Source of the DNA: Tepidamorphaceae bacterium
GTDB lineage: Bacteria; Pseudomonadota; Alphaproteobacteria; Rhizobiales; Tepidamorphaceae
Assembly (NCBI GenBank): GCA_028279445.1
Contig: JANQNT010000027.1
Span: 62,001-126,000, forward strand
Reading direction: 5' to 3'
Length of the DNA stretch: 64,000 nt
Positions 8,578 to 17,011 of this stretch are shown one piece after another. The notes under the pieces were generated by a model that ran no database searches, was not told the DNA's origin, and saw nothing but the letters and a program-made list of their open reading frames with translations. Position numbers and translations under genes: made by a program. Numbering within the stretch: position 1 is the stretch's first letter; each line of letters opens with the position of its first letter.

Positions 8578-9495
8578 ATGGCTGACATCTCCAAAATCGC
8601 TTTGCTCGGCACCGGGCTGATGGGTGCGCCGATGGCGCGGCGCATGCTGGGTGCCGGATTGCCGCTGACGGTGTGGAACCGCAGCCCCGAAAAGGCGGAG
8701 CGTCTGGCCGAGGACGGTGCCAAGGTCGCCAAGACCCCGGCCGAGGCCGCGGCCGGCGCGGATGTCACCATCACCATGCTGGAGAGCGGTCCGGTCGTGG
8801 CCGAAGTACTGTTCACCCAGGGTGCGATGGAGGCGATGCCGGCCGGCTCCACCTTCGTCGACATGAGCTCGATCCCGCCGAGCCTGGCGCGCAAGCATGC
8901 GGAGGCGCTGGCGGCGCGCGATATCGTGGCCGTCGATGCGCCGGTCTCCGGTGGCACCGAGGGCGCCGAGCAGGGTTCGCTGGCCATCATGGCCGGCGGC
9001 GACGCCAACCGGGTGCTCGATCTGCTGCCGATCTTCCGGTCCATGGGCCGGGTCACGCATGTGGGGCCGACGGGGTCTGGACAACTGGCCAAGCTCGCCA
9101 ATCAGGCGATCGTCGCGGTGACCATCGGGGCGGTGGCCGAAGGCTTGCTGCTGGCGGCCGCGGGTGGCGCGAACTCATCGTCGGTGCGCAACGCGATCCG
9201 GGGCGGTTTTGCCGAAAGCCGCATTCTGGAACTGCACGGGGCGCGGATGATCGCGCGTGACTTCCTGCCGGGCGGCGCGTCGCGCATCCAGCTCAAGGAT
9301 CTCGACACGGTGCTGGAAGAGGCCGAGGCGCTGGGCCTCGAACTGCCGCTGGTCAGGAACGTGCGCGAGCGTTTCGCGCTGCTGTGCCAGGCGGGCTTCG
9401 GCGAGACCGATCACTCCGCGCTGCTGATGGAGCTGGAGCAGCGCAATCGTCCGCACCGGCTCGGCAACGGCGAGAACAAGCTGCCGGACTACTGA
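8578..9495 (+). CDS. NAD(P)-dependent 3-hydroxyisobutyrate dehydrogenase-like oxidoreductase
   Basis: This 305-residue beta-hydroxyacid dehydrogenase has a Rossmann loop ALLGTGLMGAPMARRML at the N terminus, DAPVSGGTEGAEQGSLAIM in the substrate region, and GSGQLAKLANQ carrying the catalytic Lys. The family oxidises or reduces short 3-hydroxy acids (3-hydroxyisobutyrate, tartronate semialdehyde, succinic semialdehyde); the exact substrate cannot be read. The start is the ATG at 8578, where MADISKIALLG begins the fold directly. Its 3' end overlaps the convergent TetR gene by seven bases. The GLMG signature may favour a succinic or glyoxylic semialdehyde reductase subgroup, but this is a weak inference. 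Confidence 0.85.
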   Translation: MADISKIALLGTGLMGAPMARRMLGAGLPLTVWNRSPEKAERLAEDGAKVAKTPAEAAAGADVTITMLESGPVVAEVLFTQGAMEAMPAGSTFVDMSSIPPSLARKHAEALAARDIVAVDAPVSGGTEGAEQGSLAIMAGGDANRVLDLLPIFRSMGRVTHVGPTGSGQLAKLANQAIVAVTIGAVAEGLLLAAAGGANSSSVRNAIRGGFAESRILELHGARMIARDFLPGGASRIQLKDLDTVLEEAEALGLELPLVRNVRERFALLCQAGFGETDHSALLMELEQRNRPHRLGNGENKLPDY

Positions 9496-10085
9496 TCCCG
9501 GCACAGGTGCCGCGAGAACAGCACCGCAGCATCCTCCGCGACAGCGGAAGCGTCCTCGGCAGACAGCCGCTCGCCGCCAATCACCGCGGTCCACAGGCAG
9601 CGCCCCTTGATGAAGGACACAAGGTCCGCGGAGAGAAGCGGCGCTCTTGCCTCGTCGATGCGGCCGGCCTCGGCGGCCGAGGCGAAGAACGCTTCCGCCG
9701 GATACGAGAATTCGATCTGCGACATCAGATCGCCCACCGCCTCCTGATTGCGCATCCATTCGCCGACCACCAGCCGCGCCATCTTGATGGCCTCGGCATC
9801 GCAATAGGGCCGCGCCATGCGCAGCGCCAGCGCCCGGATCTGCCTGGCGGTATCGGCGTCGGGATCGAACTGGCATGGCGCGGTGTCGGCGAACATGTCC
9901 TTGGTGCGCTGCATGATCTCGACGAACAGGGCGTCCTTGCTGGCAAAGTAGTTGTAGAGCGTGCGCTTCGAGACGCCGGCGCGCTCGCTGATACGGTCCA
10001 TGTTGGCGCCGGTGAAGCCATGCTCCTGGAACTCCGCGATGGCGGCTTCGACAACTTGCTCCAGCTTTCTCGGCGCACGGGCCAT
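9489..10085 (-). CDS. TetR/AcrR-family transcriptional regulator
   Basis: This 198-residue repressor-type regulator has a TetR helix-turn-helix near the N terminus (HGFTGANMDRISERAGVSKR, then TLYNYFASKDALF). The C-terminal ligand domain is of the AefR-like type with a long helical region. The ATG at 10085 is preferred over a TTG four codons upstream because GGAGA sits six bases before it. The gene is divergent from a short-chain dehydrogenase, and the 100-base gap holds a TetR-like palindrome (10105-10120). Autoregulation and control of the dehydrogenase are therefore likely. The inducer is unknown. Confidence 0.88.
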   Translation of the reverse strand: MARAPRKLEQVVEAAIAEFQEHGFTGANMDRISERAGVSKRTLYNYFASKDALFVEIMQRTKDMFADTAPCQFDPDADTARQIRALALRMARPYCDAEAIKMARLVVGEWMRNQEAVGDLMSQIEFSYPAEAFFASAAEAGRIDEARAPLLSADLVSFIKGRCLWTAVIGGERLSAEDASAVAEDAAVLFSRHLCRDQ

Positions 10086-10104
10086 GCGGGTCTCCAAAAA
10101 ATTT

Positions 10105-10120
10105 TACACTCACCAGTTTA
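10105..10120. promoter_or_regulatory. Putative TetR operator between divergent genes
   Basis: TACACT-CACC-AGTTTA is an imperfect inverted repeat of six-base arms with one mismatch (TAMACT-N4-AGTKTA), the usual size and shape of a TetR/AcrR site. It lies 20 bases upstream of the regulator's ATG and 66 bases upstream of the dehydrogenase start. The assignment to this regulator is by position only. Confidence 0.5.
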
Positions 10121-10185
10121 CATGCGGCGGCAGCACACATATATGCGCGGCCACGTCAGCTTTCCAACCCGAACAGGAACAGATA

Positions 10186-10968
10186 ATGAGCAAAACAGCA
10201 CTCATCACCGGTGCTTCCAGTGGAATAGGCCTGGAATTTGCCCGAATCCACGCCAAACGTGGCGGTAACCTTATCGTCGTCGCGCGCAGCGCAGACAAGC
10301 TCAACGCGCTGAAACGAGAACTGGAAGAGCAGAATTCCTGCATCGTCACGGTGATCGAGAAGGACCTTGTCGCTGATGGCGCGGCCAGGGAGGTGTATGA
10401 CGCCGTCAAGGCGGCGGGCATCGAGGTCGATTACCTGATCAACAATGCCGGCTTCGGCGGTCATGGCAAGTTCCACGAGCGTGCCTGGGAGCAGGATCTG
10501 GCGATGATCAAGCTCAACGTGGTTGCCCTGACCGAGTTGACCCGGCTGTTCCTGCCGGACTTTGTGGCGCGTGGCCGGGGCAGGGTGCTCAACGTGTCGT
10601 CGACGGCCGGCATGGTGCCGGGTCCGTTGCAGGCGGTCTATTTCGCCACCAAGGCCTACGTAACGTCGTTCAGCAATGCGATCGCCGAAGAGCTGCACGA
10701 TACCCGGATCACCGTGACCGCGTTGCTGCCGGGCGCCACGGAGACAGGCTTTGCGAGCGCTGCCGGCCTGGAGAAGACCGGCATGTTCGAACATGGAGCG
10801 AGCGCGCGTTCGGTCGCCAGGGATGGCTATGAGGCCATGCTGGATGGGCGGCTGGAGGTCATCTCCGGGCTGCCCCTGTCGCAAAAGGCGATGCTGAGGG
10901 CCGCTCCGATGATGCCGAAGCGCCGGTTGCTGCGCCAGGTGCGCCAGATGCAGGAAGCGCGGAGCTAG
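10186..10968 (+). CDS. Short-chain dehydrogenase/reductase (classical SDR)
   Basis: This 260-residue classical SDR has the cofactor loop TGASSGIG at residues 8-15, LINNAGFGG for the NNAG motif, NVSSTAG with the catalytic Ser, and YFATK with the catalytic Tyr and Lys. A basic residue after the glycine loop region (VARSADKL) favours NADP(H). The C-terminal tail (MLRAAPMMPKRRLLRQVRQM) resembles the lipid/ketone-acting DltE/SadH-like subgroup. It starts at ATG 10186 with AGGAACAG upstream and is divergent from the TetR gene, which probably controls it. The substrate is unknown. Confidence 0.88.
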   Translation: MSKTALITGASSGIGLEFARIHAKRGGNLIVVARSADKLNALKRELEEQNSCIVTVIEKDLVADGAAREVYDAVKAAGIEVDYLINNAGFGGHGKFHERAWEQDLAMIKLNVVALTELTRLFLPDFVARGRGRVLNVSSTAGMVPGPLQAVYFATKAYVTSFSNAIAEELHDTRITVTALLPGATETGFASAAGLEKTGMFEHGASARSVARDGYEAMLDGRLEVISGLPLSQKAMLRAAPMMPKRRLLRQVRQMQEARS

Positions 10969-11011
10969 GGCGCCGTCGACGCAGCACAGGCTGCCGAATA
11001 TACTCTATGCA

Positions 11012-11072
11012 TTTGATTTTGAGCATGTTCTTGTTCGAGAATCGCTCACACTTTTCGGGAGCATGCTCCAAG
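11012..11072. repeat. Palindromic intergenic repeat of Hyphomicrobiales type
   Basis: GAGCATG (11021-11027) pairs with CATGCTC (11062-11068) around an inner CACTTTTCGGGA segment. This pattern is widespread in Hyphomicrobiales genomes. The inner part recurs in reverse orientation at 25550-25574. It lies between convergent genes and may also act as a transcription terminator. Confidence 0.65.
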
Positions 11073-11073
11073 T

Positions 11074-11835
11074 TCAATCGTCGGCGCCGGCACCGATCTC
11101 GCCGGAATAGGGCGGGCGCGGGATTGCCTTGTGCGCCTGCGACAGGGCATCGGACCAGCTTGAGCGCAGACCGGCGAAGTAGGCGTCGGTCTCGTCGACG
11201 CGGCGCACCAGATCGGTCTTGAGCGCGTCGCGGCGGTAGACCATCAGGTCGATGGGCATGCCCACGCCGAGGTTGGAGCGCATGGTGGAGTCCATCGAGA
11301 TCAACCCCAACTTGAGCGCATCGAGCAGTTCGGTGTCATGCGAGATGGCGCGGTCGAGGATCGGCTTGCCGTATTTGTGCTCGCCGATCTGCAGGTAGGG
11401 CGTGTCGGGCGACGCCTTGATGAAGTTGCCGGCCGAATAGACCTGGAACAGGCGCAGCCGGCCGCCGTTTACCTGACCGCCCACCAGCATCATCACATCG
11501 AAGCGGGTCTTCTGCGCCTCCATGGCCGGACCGTCGGCGGCATAGACCCGCTGCACCGCCTTGCCGATCAATTGTGCGGCCTCGAACATGCTGCCCACGG
11601 TCTGCAGCGTGCGCGTTTCCTCCTCCTCCTCGCCGAAGCCCTCGGTCACGAGTTGCATGACGGCCTGGGAGGCGGCGAGGTTGCCCGCGCTGGCCACCGC
11701 GATGACCCGCTCGCCCGGCACCTCGATGATCTGCAGCTTGCGGAAGGTTGAGATGTTGTCGAGGCCGGCATTGGTGCGCGTATCGGCGAGCATCACCAGC
11801 CCGTCCTGCACCAGAATGCCAACGCAATAGGTCAT
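11074..11835 (-). CDS. anbu: Anbu, ancestral bacterial proteasome-like peptidase
   Basis: This 253-residue proteasome beta-type (Ntn hydrolase) protein starts MTYCVGILVQDGLVMLADTR, the hallmark of Anbu. After Met removal the N-terminal Thr is the expected nucleophile, with Asp at mature position 17 and Lys near 32-33 (FRK), as in proteasome active sites. Anbu assembles into open helical rings in studied bacteria; its substrates are not established. The start is the ATG at 11835; a longer frame would bury the Thr and is rejected. It is the last gene of a four-gene minus-strand cluster with a transglutaminase, an alpha-E protein and a permuted ATP-grasp protein, the standard Anbu neighbourhood. 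An acidic GFGEEEEETR loop is conspicuous. Confidence 0.93.
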   Translation of the reverse strand: MTYCVGILVQDGLVMLADTRTNAGLDNISTFRKLQIIEVPGERVIAVASAGNLAASQAVMQLVTEGFGEEEEETRTLQTVGSMFEAAQLIGKAVQRVYAADGPAMEAQKTRFDVMMLVGGQVNGGRLRLFQVYSAGNFIKASPDTPYLQIGEHKYGKPILDRAISHDTELLDALKLGLISMDSTMRSNLGVGMPIDLMVYRRDALKTDLVRRVDETDAYFAGLRSSWSDALSQAHKAIPRPPYSGEIGAGADD

Positions 11836-11866
11836 CTCAATCTCCCGCTCACGCCAACCGTCTCGG

Positions 11867-12682
11867 CTATTGCTGCGCGCCGGCCTCGCGCATGGAAATG
11901 CGCACGTCCAGCGTCTCGCCCAGCCCTCCGGTGCGTACACCGCGCACGGGGCTTGCGTCCAGATAGTCGAGGCCGCAGGCAACGCGCAGATAGGCATCGT
12001 TTGCGCATGCCGCGTTGGCGGGGTCGAAGGCGACCCAGCCGAGATCGGGCACATGGGCTTCGGCCCAACCGTGCCCGGCTTCGTAATCCTCGGTGCCGTC
12101 GGCGTGGCGCATGTAGCCGCCGACATAGCGCGCCGGGATTTTCAGGCTGCGCGCCGCGGCAATGAAGATATGGGCGAAGTCCTGGCACACGCCATGCCCC
12201 TCGGCGAAGGCGCGCTGGGCCGTCGTCGTGGCGTCGGTCGCCTGCGTGTCGAAGCGCAGCCGCTCATGGATCGCGACGGTCAGCGCGTGCAGGCCATCGA
12301 GCGTCGTCTTTGCCTTGGTCACCTCCATGGCGAAGGCGCAGATCGCCTCGTCCGGCGTCGTCAGGTCCGTCTGGCGCAGATAGAGGCCCAGCGGCAGGCG
12401 CTCGATCGTGCCGCGCAGGACACCGTTGGTGTCCTCGGTCTGGACCTCGCCTTCCACGGCGATTGTGAGGGTCTGGAAGCTGCCTTCCGCGCCGAAGGCA
12501 TGCACCAGATTGCCGAAGCAGTCCTCGTGCGGGCGCAGCGTCGCGTCGCGGTCCACCTCGATGCGCCAGCGGCGGATGTGCTGGCCTTCGTGCGGGCGCG
12601 GTGTCAGGCGCAGGAGCTGGATGACCGAGCGCGCCGGCGCATCGTAGGCGTAGCTCGTCTCGTGGCGAAGGATGAGATGCAT
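11867..12682 (-). CDS. Transglutaminase-like protein of the Anbu cluster
   Basis: This 271-residue protein has a bacterial N-terminal beta domain (HETSYAYDAPARSVIQLLRL) followed by a transglutaminase-like papain-fold core. The triad is visible: Cys166 in GVCQDFAH, His204 in GHGWAEAHV and Asp220 in FDPAN. Members of this family may cleave or form isopeptide bonds. Next to an ATP-grasp and an Anbu gene, it is thought to act in a peptide-tagging and removal pathway, but this remains inference. The anbu gene follows 31 bases downstream on the same strand. The start is the ATG at 12682. Confidence 0.9.
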   Translation of the reverse strand: MHLILRHETSYAYDAPARSVIQLLRLTPRPHEGQHIRRWRIEVDRDATLRPHEDCFGNLVHAFGAEGSFQTLTIAVEGEVQTEDTNGVLRGTIERLPLGLYLRQTDLTTPDEAICAFAMEVTKAKTTLDGLHALTVAIHERLRFDTQATDATTTAQRAFAEGHGVCQDFAHIFIAAARSLKIPARYVGGYMRHADGTEDYEAGHGWAEAHVPDLGWVAFDPANAACANDAYLRVACGLDYLDASPVRGVRTGGLGETLDVRISMREAGAQQ

Positions 12683-12728
12683 GGGACGCTGACGGAACTG
12701 ACTGGAATCACTGCACAGGGTCGAGGCC

Positions 12729-12746
12729 CTAGGGTCCTGACCCTAG
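12729..12746. repeat. Minimal CTAGGGTC palindrome at the end of the alpha-E gene
   Basis: CTAGGGTC-CT-GACCCTAG is a perfect 18-base palindrome that supplies the TAG stop of the minus-strand gene ending at 12743. It has the same ends as the longer inverted-repeat elements at 23124-23287 and 36638-36702 and the half site at 15321-15331, so it may be a solo remnant of that family. Confidence 0.55.
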
Positions 12747-13690
12747 ACGAGATTGTACTGCTCGGCGATGGTCATGCCGAGCTTGTTGTTCTCGGCGATG
12801 AATTCCTCGAGGAACTCATGCAGCCCGTGCTGGAAGAGGTCTTCGGTGCGCGCGTTGCGCAGCCGCGCGTGGGTATTGCGGGCGGCCCTTTGTGCCGGTC
12901 CCTGGCGGCCATAGGCCAGCGCAAGCTCGTCGAGATAGGTGGCGATGTTCTGGTAGCAGCTTGCCAGCGAGCGCGGCATCTCTTCCTTGAGCACCAGCAG
13001 GTCGGCGATCAGCCATGGCTTGAACGACTGGCGGTAGACCCAGTGATAGGCGGTGAGCGCGGAGACCGAGCGCAGGATCGCCGACCACTGGTAGTAGTCC
13101 AGGCTGCCGCCGACGGATGAGTGTTCCGGCAGCAGGACATGATACTTCACGTCGAGGATGCGCGCGGTGTTGTCGGCGCGCTCGATATAGACGCCGATGC
13201 GCGAGAACCAGTAGCGGTCGTTGCGCAACTGGTTGCGGAAGGCGGAGCCGTTGACCTTCAGCGAGACGTCCAGGACCCACTGCAGGAATTGGTTGTAGTC
13301 GCGTGCGCGCCCGCTCGAACCCGAAAAGCGCTTGAGCTCCAGCCAGGCGGTGTTGATGGCTTCCCAGGTCTCGGTGGTGAGCGCCGGGCGCACAGCGCGC
13401 GCGTTGAAGCGGGCCTGACGCAGGCAGGACGTGATCGAGGAGGGGTTCTTGTCGTTGAAGGCGAGCCAGTCGAAGACGCTTTTCTCGCTGGCGGGCGCGT
13501 CCGCCTCGCCAAATGCCTGGCGCTGGCCCGCGGCGGACAGTGCGGACTCCCATTCGTTGGTCTCGTCGCCGAGGACCTGGGGGATCGCTGACATGCGCCG
13601 TGCCGCGCCAAGGATGCGCGCCAGGCTCTCCGCGCGCTCCACGTAGCGCGACATCCAGAAGATGTCGTTGGCGGTGCTGGCGAGCATCAT
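12743..13690 (-). CDS. Alpha-E domain protein (DUF403)
   Basis: This 315-residue all-helical protein begins MMLASTANDIFWMSRYVERAESLARIL, the typical alpha-E domain start. The family has no proven enzymatic activity. It nearly always sits with a circularly permuted ATP-grasp protein and a transglutaminase, as here, and is thought to support a peptide-ligase complex. The upstream ATP-grasp gene ends 51 bases before its start. The stop codon lies inside a CTAGGGTC palindrome, which suggests that the original 3' end may have been altered by a repeat insertion. Confidence 0.9.
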   Translation of the reverse strand: MMLASTANDIFWMSRYVERAESLARILGAARRMSAIPQVLGDETNEWESALSAAGQRQAFGEADAPASEKSVFDWLAFNDKNPSSITSCLRQARFNARAVRPALTTETWEAINTAWLELKRFSGSSGRARDYNQFLQWVLDVSLKVNGSAFRNQLRNDRYWFSRIGVYIERADNTARILDVKYHVLLPEHSSVGGSLDYYQWSAILRSVSALTAYHWVYRQSFKPWLIADLLVLKEEMPRSLASCYQNIATYLDELALAYGRQGPAQRAARNTHARLRNARTEDLFQHGLHEFLEEFIAENNKLGMTIAEQYNLV

Positions 13691-13741
13691 GGCCTTCGCC
13701 TGCCTTGCCGCTGTGCCATGCCCATCACTCCTCCAGCACCC

Positions 13742-15163
13742 TCAATCCTCCAACACCCAGGTATCCTTGGTGCCGCCGCCCTGGCTGGAATTGACCACCA
13801 GCGAGCCCTCGCGCAGGGCAACGCGGGTCAGCCCGCCGGGCACGATGCGGGTTCCGTCCGCGCCGGTCAGCACGAACGGGCGCAGATCGACGTGGCGCGG
13901 CGCGATGCCGCCGTCGACGAAGGTCGGGCAGGTGGACAGCGCCAGCGTCGGCTGGGCGATGAAGTTGTCCGGGTCCGCTTTCAGCTTGGCGGCGAAGGTC
14001 GCGCGCTCCTTCTTGCTGGCGGCCGGTCCCACCAGCATGCCGTAGCCGCCGGAGCCGTGCACCTCCTTGACCACCAGGTCGGCGAGGTTCTCCAGTACGT
14101 GCGACAGGGCGGCCGGCTCGCGGCAGCGCCAGGTCGGCACATTGCCCAGGATGGGGTCCTCGCCGGTGTAGAAGCGCACGATGTCGGGCATGTAGCTGTA
14201 GATCGCCTTGTCGTCGGCGATGCCGGTGCCGACCGCGTTGGCCAGCGTCAGCGAGCCGGAGCGGTAGCAACTGAACAGGCCCGGCACACCGAGCATGGAA
14301 TCGGGCCGGAAGGTCAGCGGATCGAGAAAGTCGTCGTCGACGCGGCGGTACAGCACGTCGACGCGCTTTGGCCCTTCGGTGGTGCGCATGAACAACTCGT
14401 CGTCGCGCACGAACAGGTCGCGGCCCTCGACCAGTTCGACACCGAGCTTGTCGGCCAGGAAGCTGTGCTCGTAGAAGGCGGAATTGAAGGAGCCGGGCGT
14501 CAGCACCGCGATGGTCGGCTTGTCGCGCGCGTTGCGCGGCGCCAGCGATTCCAGCACCGCCAGAAGCTCATCGGCATAGCTTTCCACCGGGCGAATGCGA
14601 TGGCGCGCGATGAGGTCCGGGAACAGCAGATGCGACACCTCGCGGTTGTCGAGCATGTAGGAGACACCCGAGGGCGTGCGCGCATTGTCTTCCAGCACGA
14701 AGAACTCGTCGGGGCCGGTGCGCACGATGTCGATGCCGGCGATGACGACGGGAACGGCTTGCGGGATGTCGATACCGACCATCTCGGGCCGGAACGCCGG
14801 ATTGGCGTAGATCATCTCCTCGGGGATCAGGCCGGCTTTCAGGATTTCCGCATCGCCATACAGATCGACGATCAGCGCGTTGATTGCCTGGACCCGCTGC
14901 ACCAGCCCGTCGAACAGCCGTTTCCACTCGCCGGCCGTCAGCACCCGTGGCACCAGGTCGAAGGGGATCAGCCGTTCTTCGGCATTTTCCGCGCCATAGA
15001 CGGCAAAGGTGATGCCGATGCGCCGGAACAGCGCCTCCGCCTCGACGCGGCGTTGCTCGAGCAGCTCTTTGGGTGTTTCCTCAAGCCAGGCCTGCAGCTC
15101 GGCGTAGGCCTGACGGCAATCGCCGTCATGGCCATTCATTTCGTCGAAGGACGTTGTCCCCAT
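13742..15163 (-). CDS. Circularly permuted type 2 ATP-grasp protein
   Basis: This protein of about 473 residues belongs to the DUF404/DUF407 family, with permuted ATP-grasp segments (LVPRVLTAGEWKRLFDGLVQ, DNARTPSGVSYML, KEVHGSGGYGMLVGP, VNSSQGGGTKDTWVLED). ATP-grasp enzymes join a carboxylate to an amine with ATP; this one is predicted to make peptides in the Anbu-associated system. I chose the ATG at 15163 (MGTTSFDEM). MNGHDGDC eight codons later is also possible, and a longer frame is open upstream. It is the first gene of the cluster on the minus strand, so its promoter should lie at about 15164-15320. Confidence 0.9.
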   Translation of the reverse strand: MGTTSFDEMNGHDGDCRQAYAELQAWLEETPKELLEQRRVEAEALFRRIGITFAVYGAENAEERLIPFDLVPRVLTAGEWKRLFDGLVQRVQAINALIVDLYGDAEILKAGLIPEEMIYANPAFRPEMVGIDIPQAVPVVIAGIDIVRTGPDEFFVLEDNARTPSGVSYMLDNREVSHLLFPDLIARHRIRPVESYADELLAVLESLAPRNARDKPTIAVLTPGSFNSAFYEHSFLADKLGVELVEGRDLFVRDDELFMRTTEGPKRVDVLYRRVDDDFLDPLTFRPDSMLGVPGLFSCYRSGSLTLANAVGTGIADDKAIYSYMPDIVRFYTGEDPILGNVPTWRCREPAALSHVLENLADLVVKEVHGSGGYGMLVGPAASKKERATFAAKLKADPDNFIAQPTLALSTCPTFVDGGIAPRHVDLRPFVLTGADGTRIVPGGLTRVALREGSLVVNSSQGGGTKDTWVLED

Positions 15164-15320
15164 CTTGTTGTCCGCTTGTTCCCCTCGCATGCAATTGCAG
15201 CGGGAATACGCGAGGGGATCAAGCGGCAAACGCGAATTCGATGCCGATTTCGTGGTCCTGCACAAGAATTAGCCAGTCGGATGTGGCCGTTGGACGCAAT
15301 CCGGGCAGCAGGTTTGGGGG

Positions 15321-15331
15321 CCGGACCCTAG
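15321..15331. repeat. Half copy of the CTAGGGTC repeat at the radC stop
   Basis: CCGGACCCTAG supplies the TAG stop codon of radC on the minus strand. It matches one end of the inverted-repeat elements at 23124-23287 and 36638-36702, but no matching left arm is visible. Confidence 0.45.
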
Positions 15332-16029
15332 ATCAATCCCAGCGCGCGAAAGCTGACATGACCCTGTTTGCCGACGACGATATGGTCGTGGATGGCGATC
15401 CCCAGCGGCTTGGCGACGTCGATGATCGTCTGGGTCATGCGGATATCGGCGTCCGATGGGGTCGGATCGCCGGACGGGTGGTTGTGCACCAGCACCAGCG
15501 CGGTGGCGGAGAGTTCCAGGGCCCGCTTGATGACCTCACGGGGATAGACCGGCGTGTGATCGACGGTGCCTTGCTGCTGGACCTCGTCGGCAATCAATGC
15601 GTTGCGCTTGTCCAGGAACAGGATGCGGAACTGCTCCTTGTCGGAGAACGCCATGGTGGTGCGGCAATGTTCCACCACCGCTTCCCACGACGACATGACC
15701 TCGCGCTTGGAGACCGCGCCGCGGGTGAGCTTCTCGGCGGCCGCCTGGACGATCTTCAGTTCGGTGACGATCTGCTGGCCGACACCGTCCACGTCGCGCA
15801 GACGGTCGGGTGGGGCCGCGATGGCCTCGGCGAAGCTGCCGAAACTGTCGATCAGCGCCTTGGCAAGCGGCTTGACGTCGCCGCGTGGCTTGGCGCGGAA
15901 CAGGATCAGCTCCATCAGCTCGTAGTCGGCAAGGGCCTGTGCGCCCCCGTCGCGGAAGCGGGCACGCAGGCGCTCGCGATGCCCGTGATAGTGCGGCGCT
16001 TGTTGGGGACGTTCGCGCAATTCGTCCAT
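15328..16029 (-). CDS. radC: RadC-family JAB/MPN domain protein
   Basis: This 233-residue RadC-family protein has an N-terminal helix-hairpin-helix-like segment ([16 protein letters not shown]) and a C-terminal JAB/MPN metalloprotease-like domain. The JAMM motif is intact: [17 protein letters not shown] gives the His-x-His and the Asp. Despite the name, a role in DNA repair is not supported for E. coli RadC, and the family function is unsettled. The gene lies 46 bases downstream of map on the same strand. The TAG stop falls within a CCGGACCCTAG repeat end. Confidence 0.92.
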   Translation of the reverse strand: MDELRERPQQAPHYHGHRERLRARFRDGGAQALADYELMELILFRAKPRGDVKPLAKALIDSFGSFAEAIAAPPDRLRDVDGVGQQIVTELKIVQAAAEKLTRGAVSKREVMSSWEAVVEHCRTTMAFSDKEQFRILFLDKRNALIADEVQQQGTVDHTPVYPREVIKRALELSATALVLVHNHPSGDPTPSDADIRMTQTIIDVAKPLGIAIHDHIVVGKQGHVSFRALGLI

Positions 16030-16075
16030 CGGTACTCGGGTTCGCGCCGCGGAAATCCGCCGGCGCGTGACAGGG

Positions 16076-16900
16076 TTACTGACCGTGTGGGGGCTTGTGA
16101 TAACCCGCCGGTGAGAGCGTGAAGATCTCGACGCCGTCGTCGGTGACGCCGACGGTGTGCTCGAACTGCGCCGACAGCGACCGATCGCGGGTCACCGCCG
16201 TCCATCCGTCCGACAGCACCTTCACGTGGGGGCGGCCGAGATTGATCATCGGCTCGATGGTGAACAGCATGCCGGCGCGCAGCACGGTGCCCTCGCCGGA
16301 GGTGCCGTAGTGCAGGATGTTGGGCGCGTCGTGGAACAGCCGGCCGAGGCCGTGACCGCAGAAATCGCGCACCACGCTGGTGCGTTCCGATTCCGCGTAG
16401 GCCTGGATCGCCGCGCCGATATCGCCGGTCGTCGCGCCGGGGCGCACGGCCGAAATGCCGCGCTGAAGTGCTTCGTAGGTGATGTCGATCAGCCGCTCGG
16501 CGCGCCGCGAAACCTGGCCAACCGGATACATCCGGCTTGAGTCGCCGTGCCAGCCATCGACCACCAGCGTGATGTCGATGTTGAGGATGTCGCCTTCGCG
16601 CAGCGGCTTGTCGTTCGGGATGCCGTGACAGACCACGTGGTTGAGCGAAGTGCAGATCGCCTTGGTAAAGCCGCGATAGTAGAGCGGTGCGGGATAGGCG
16701 TCGTGTTCGCGGGCAAAGGCAAACGCGATCTCGTCAAGCTCGGCGGTGGTCACGCCGGGACGCACATGCTCCACCATCAGGTCGAGCGCCTGCGCGGCGA
16801 GCTGGCCGGCGCGACGCATGCCAGCGAACCCTTCCGGCCCATAGAGCTTGATCTCGCCGGTGTTCTTCTGCGGTGCGACGGCGGCGTCGATATAGGTCAT
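16076..16900 (-). CDS. map: Type I methionine aminopeptidase
   Basis: This 274-residue peptidase removes the initiator Met from nascent proteins. The metal ligands of the pita-bread fold are visible: the Asp in [18 protein letters not shown], the His in [13 protein letters not shown], and the Glu in [10 protein letters not shown] and QFEHTVGV. The ATG at 16900 (MTYIDAAV) is preferred over one 19 codons upstream because conserved sequence begins close to it. It precedes radC and follows sfsA, a common arrangement in Hyphomicrobiales. An N-terminal extension of about 25 residues before the core has no zinc-finger cysteines, consistent with a class b type I enzyme. Confidence 0.95.
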   Translation of the reverse strand: MTYIDAAVAPQKNTGEIKLYGPEGFAGMRRAGQLAAQALDLMVEHVRPGVTTAELDEIAFAFAREHDAYPAPLYYRGFTKAICTSLNHVVCHGIPNDKPLREGDILNIDITLVVDGWHGDSSRMYPVGQVSRRAERLIDITYEALQRGISAVRPGATTGDIGAAIQAYAESERTSVVRDFCGHGLGRLFHDAPNILHYGTSGEGTVLRAGMLFTIEPMINLGRPHVKVLSDGWTAVTRDRSLSAQFEHTVGVTDDGVEIFTLSPAGYHKPPHGQ

Positions 16901-17011
16901 CGCATGCTGATCCGGTGGTTTCCCTGCGGCGCGTCCTGCCGCCTGCCTGATGCCCAATCTATGTCAGCGTCGGGCCCGCGCAAAGCCTGTCCCGCATCGA
17001 TACCGAACGGA

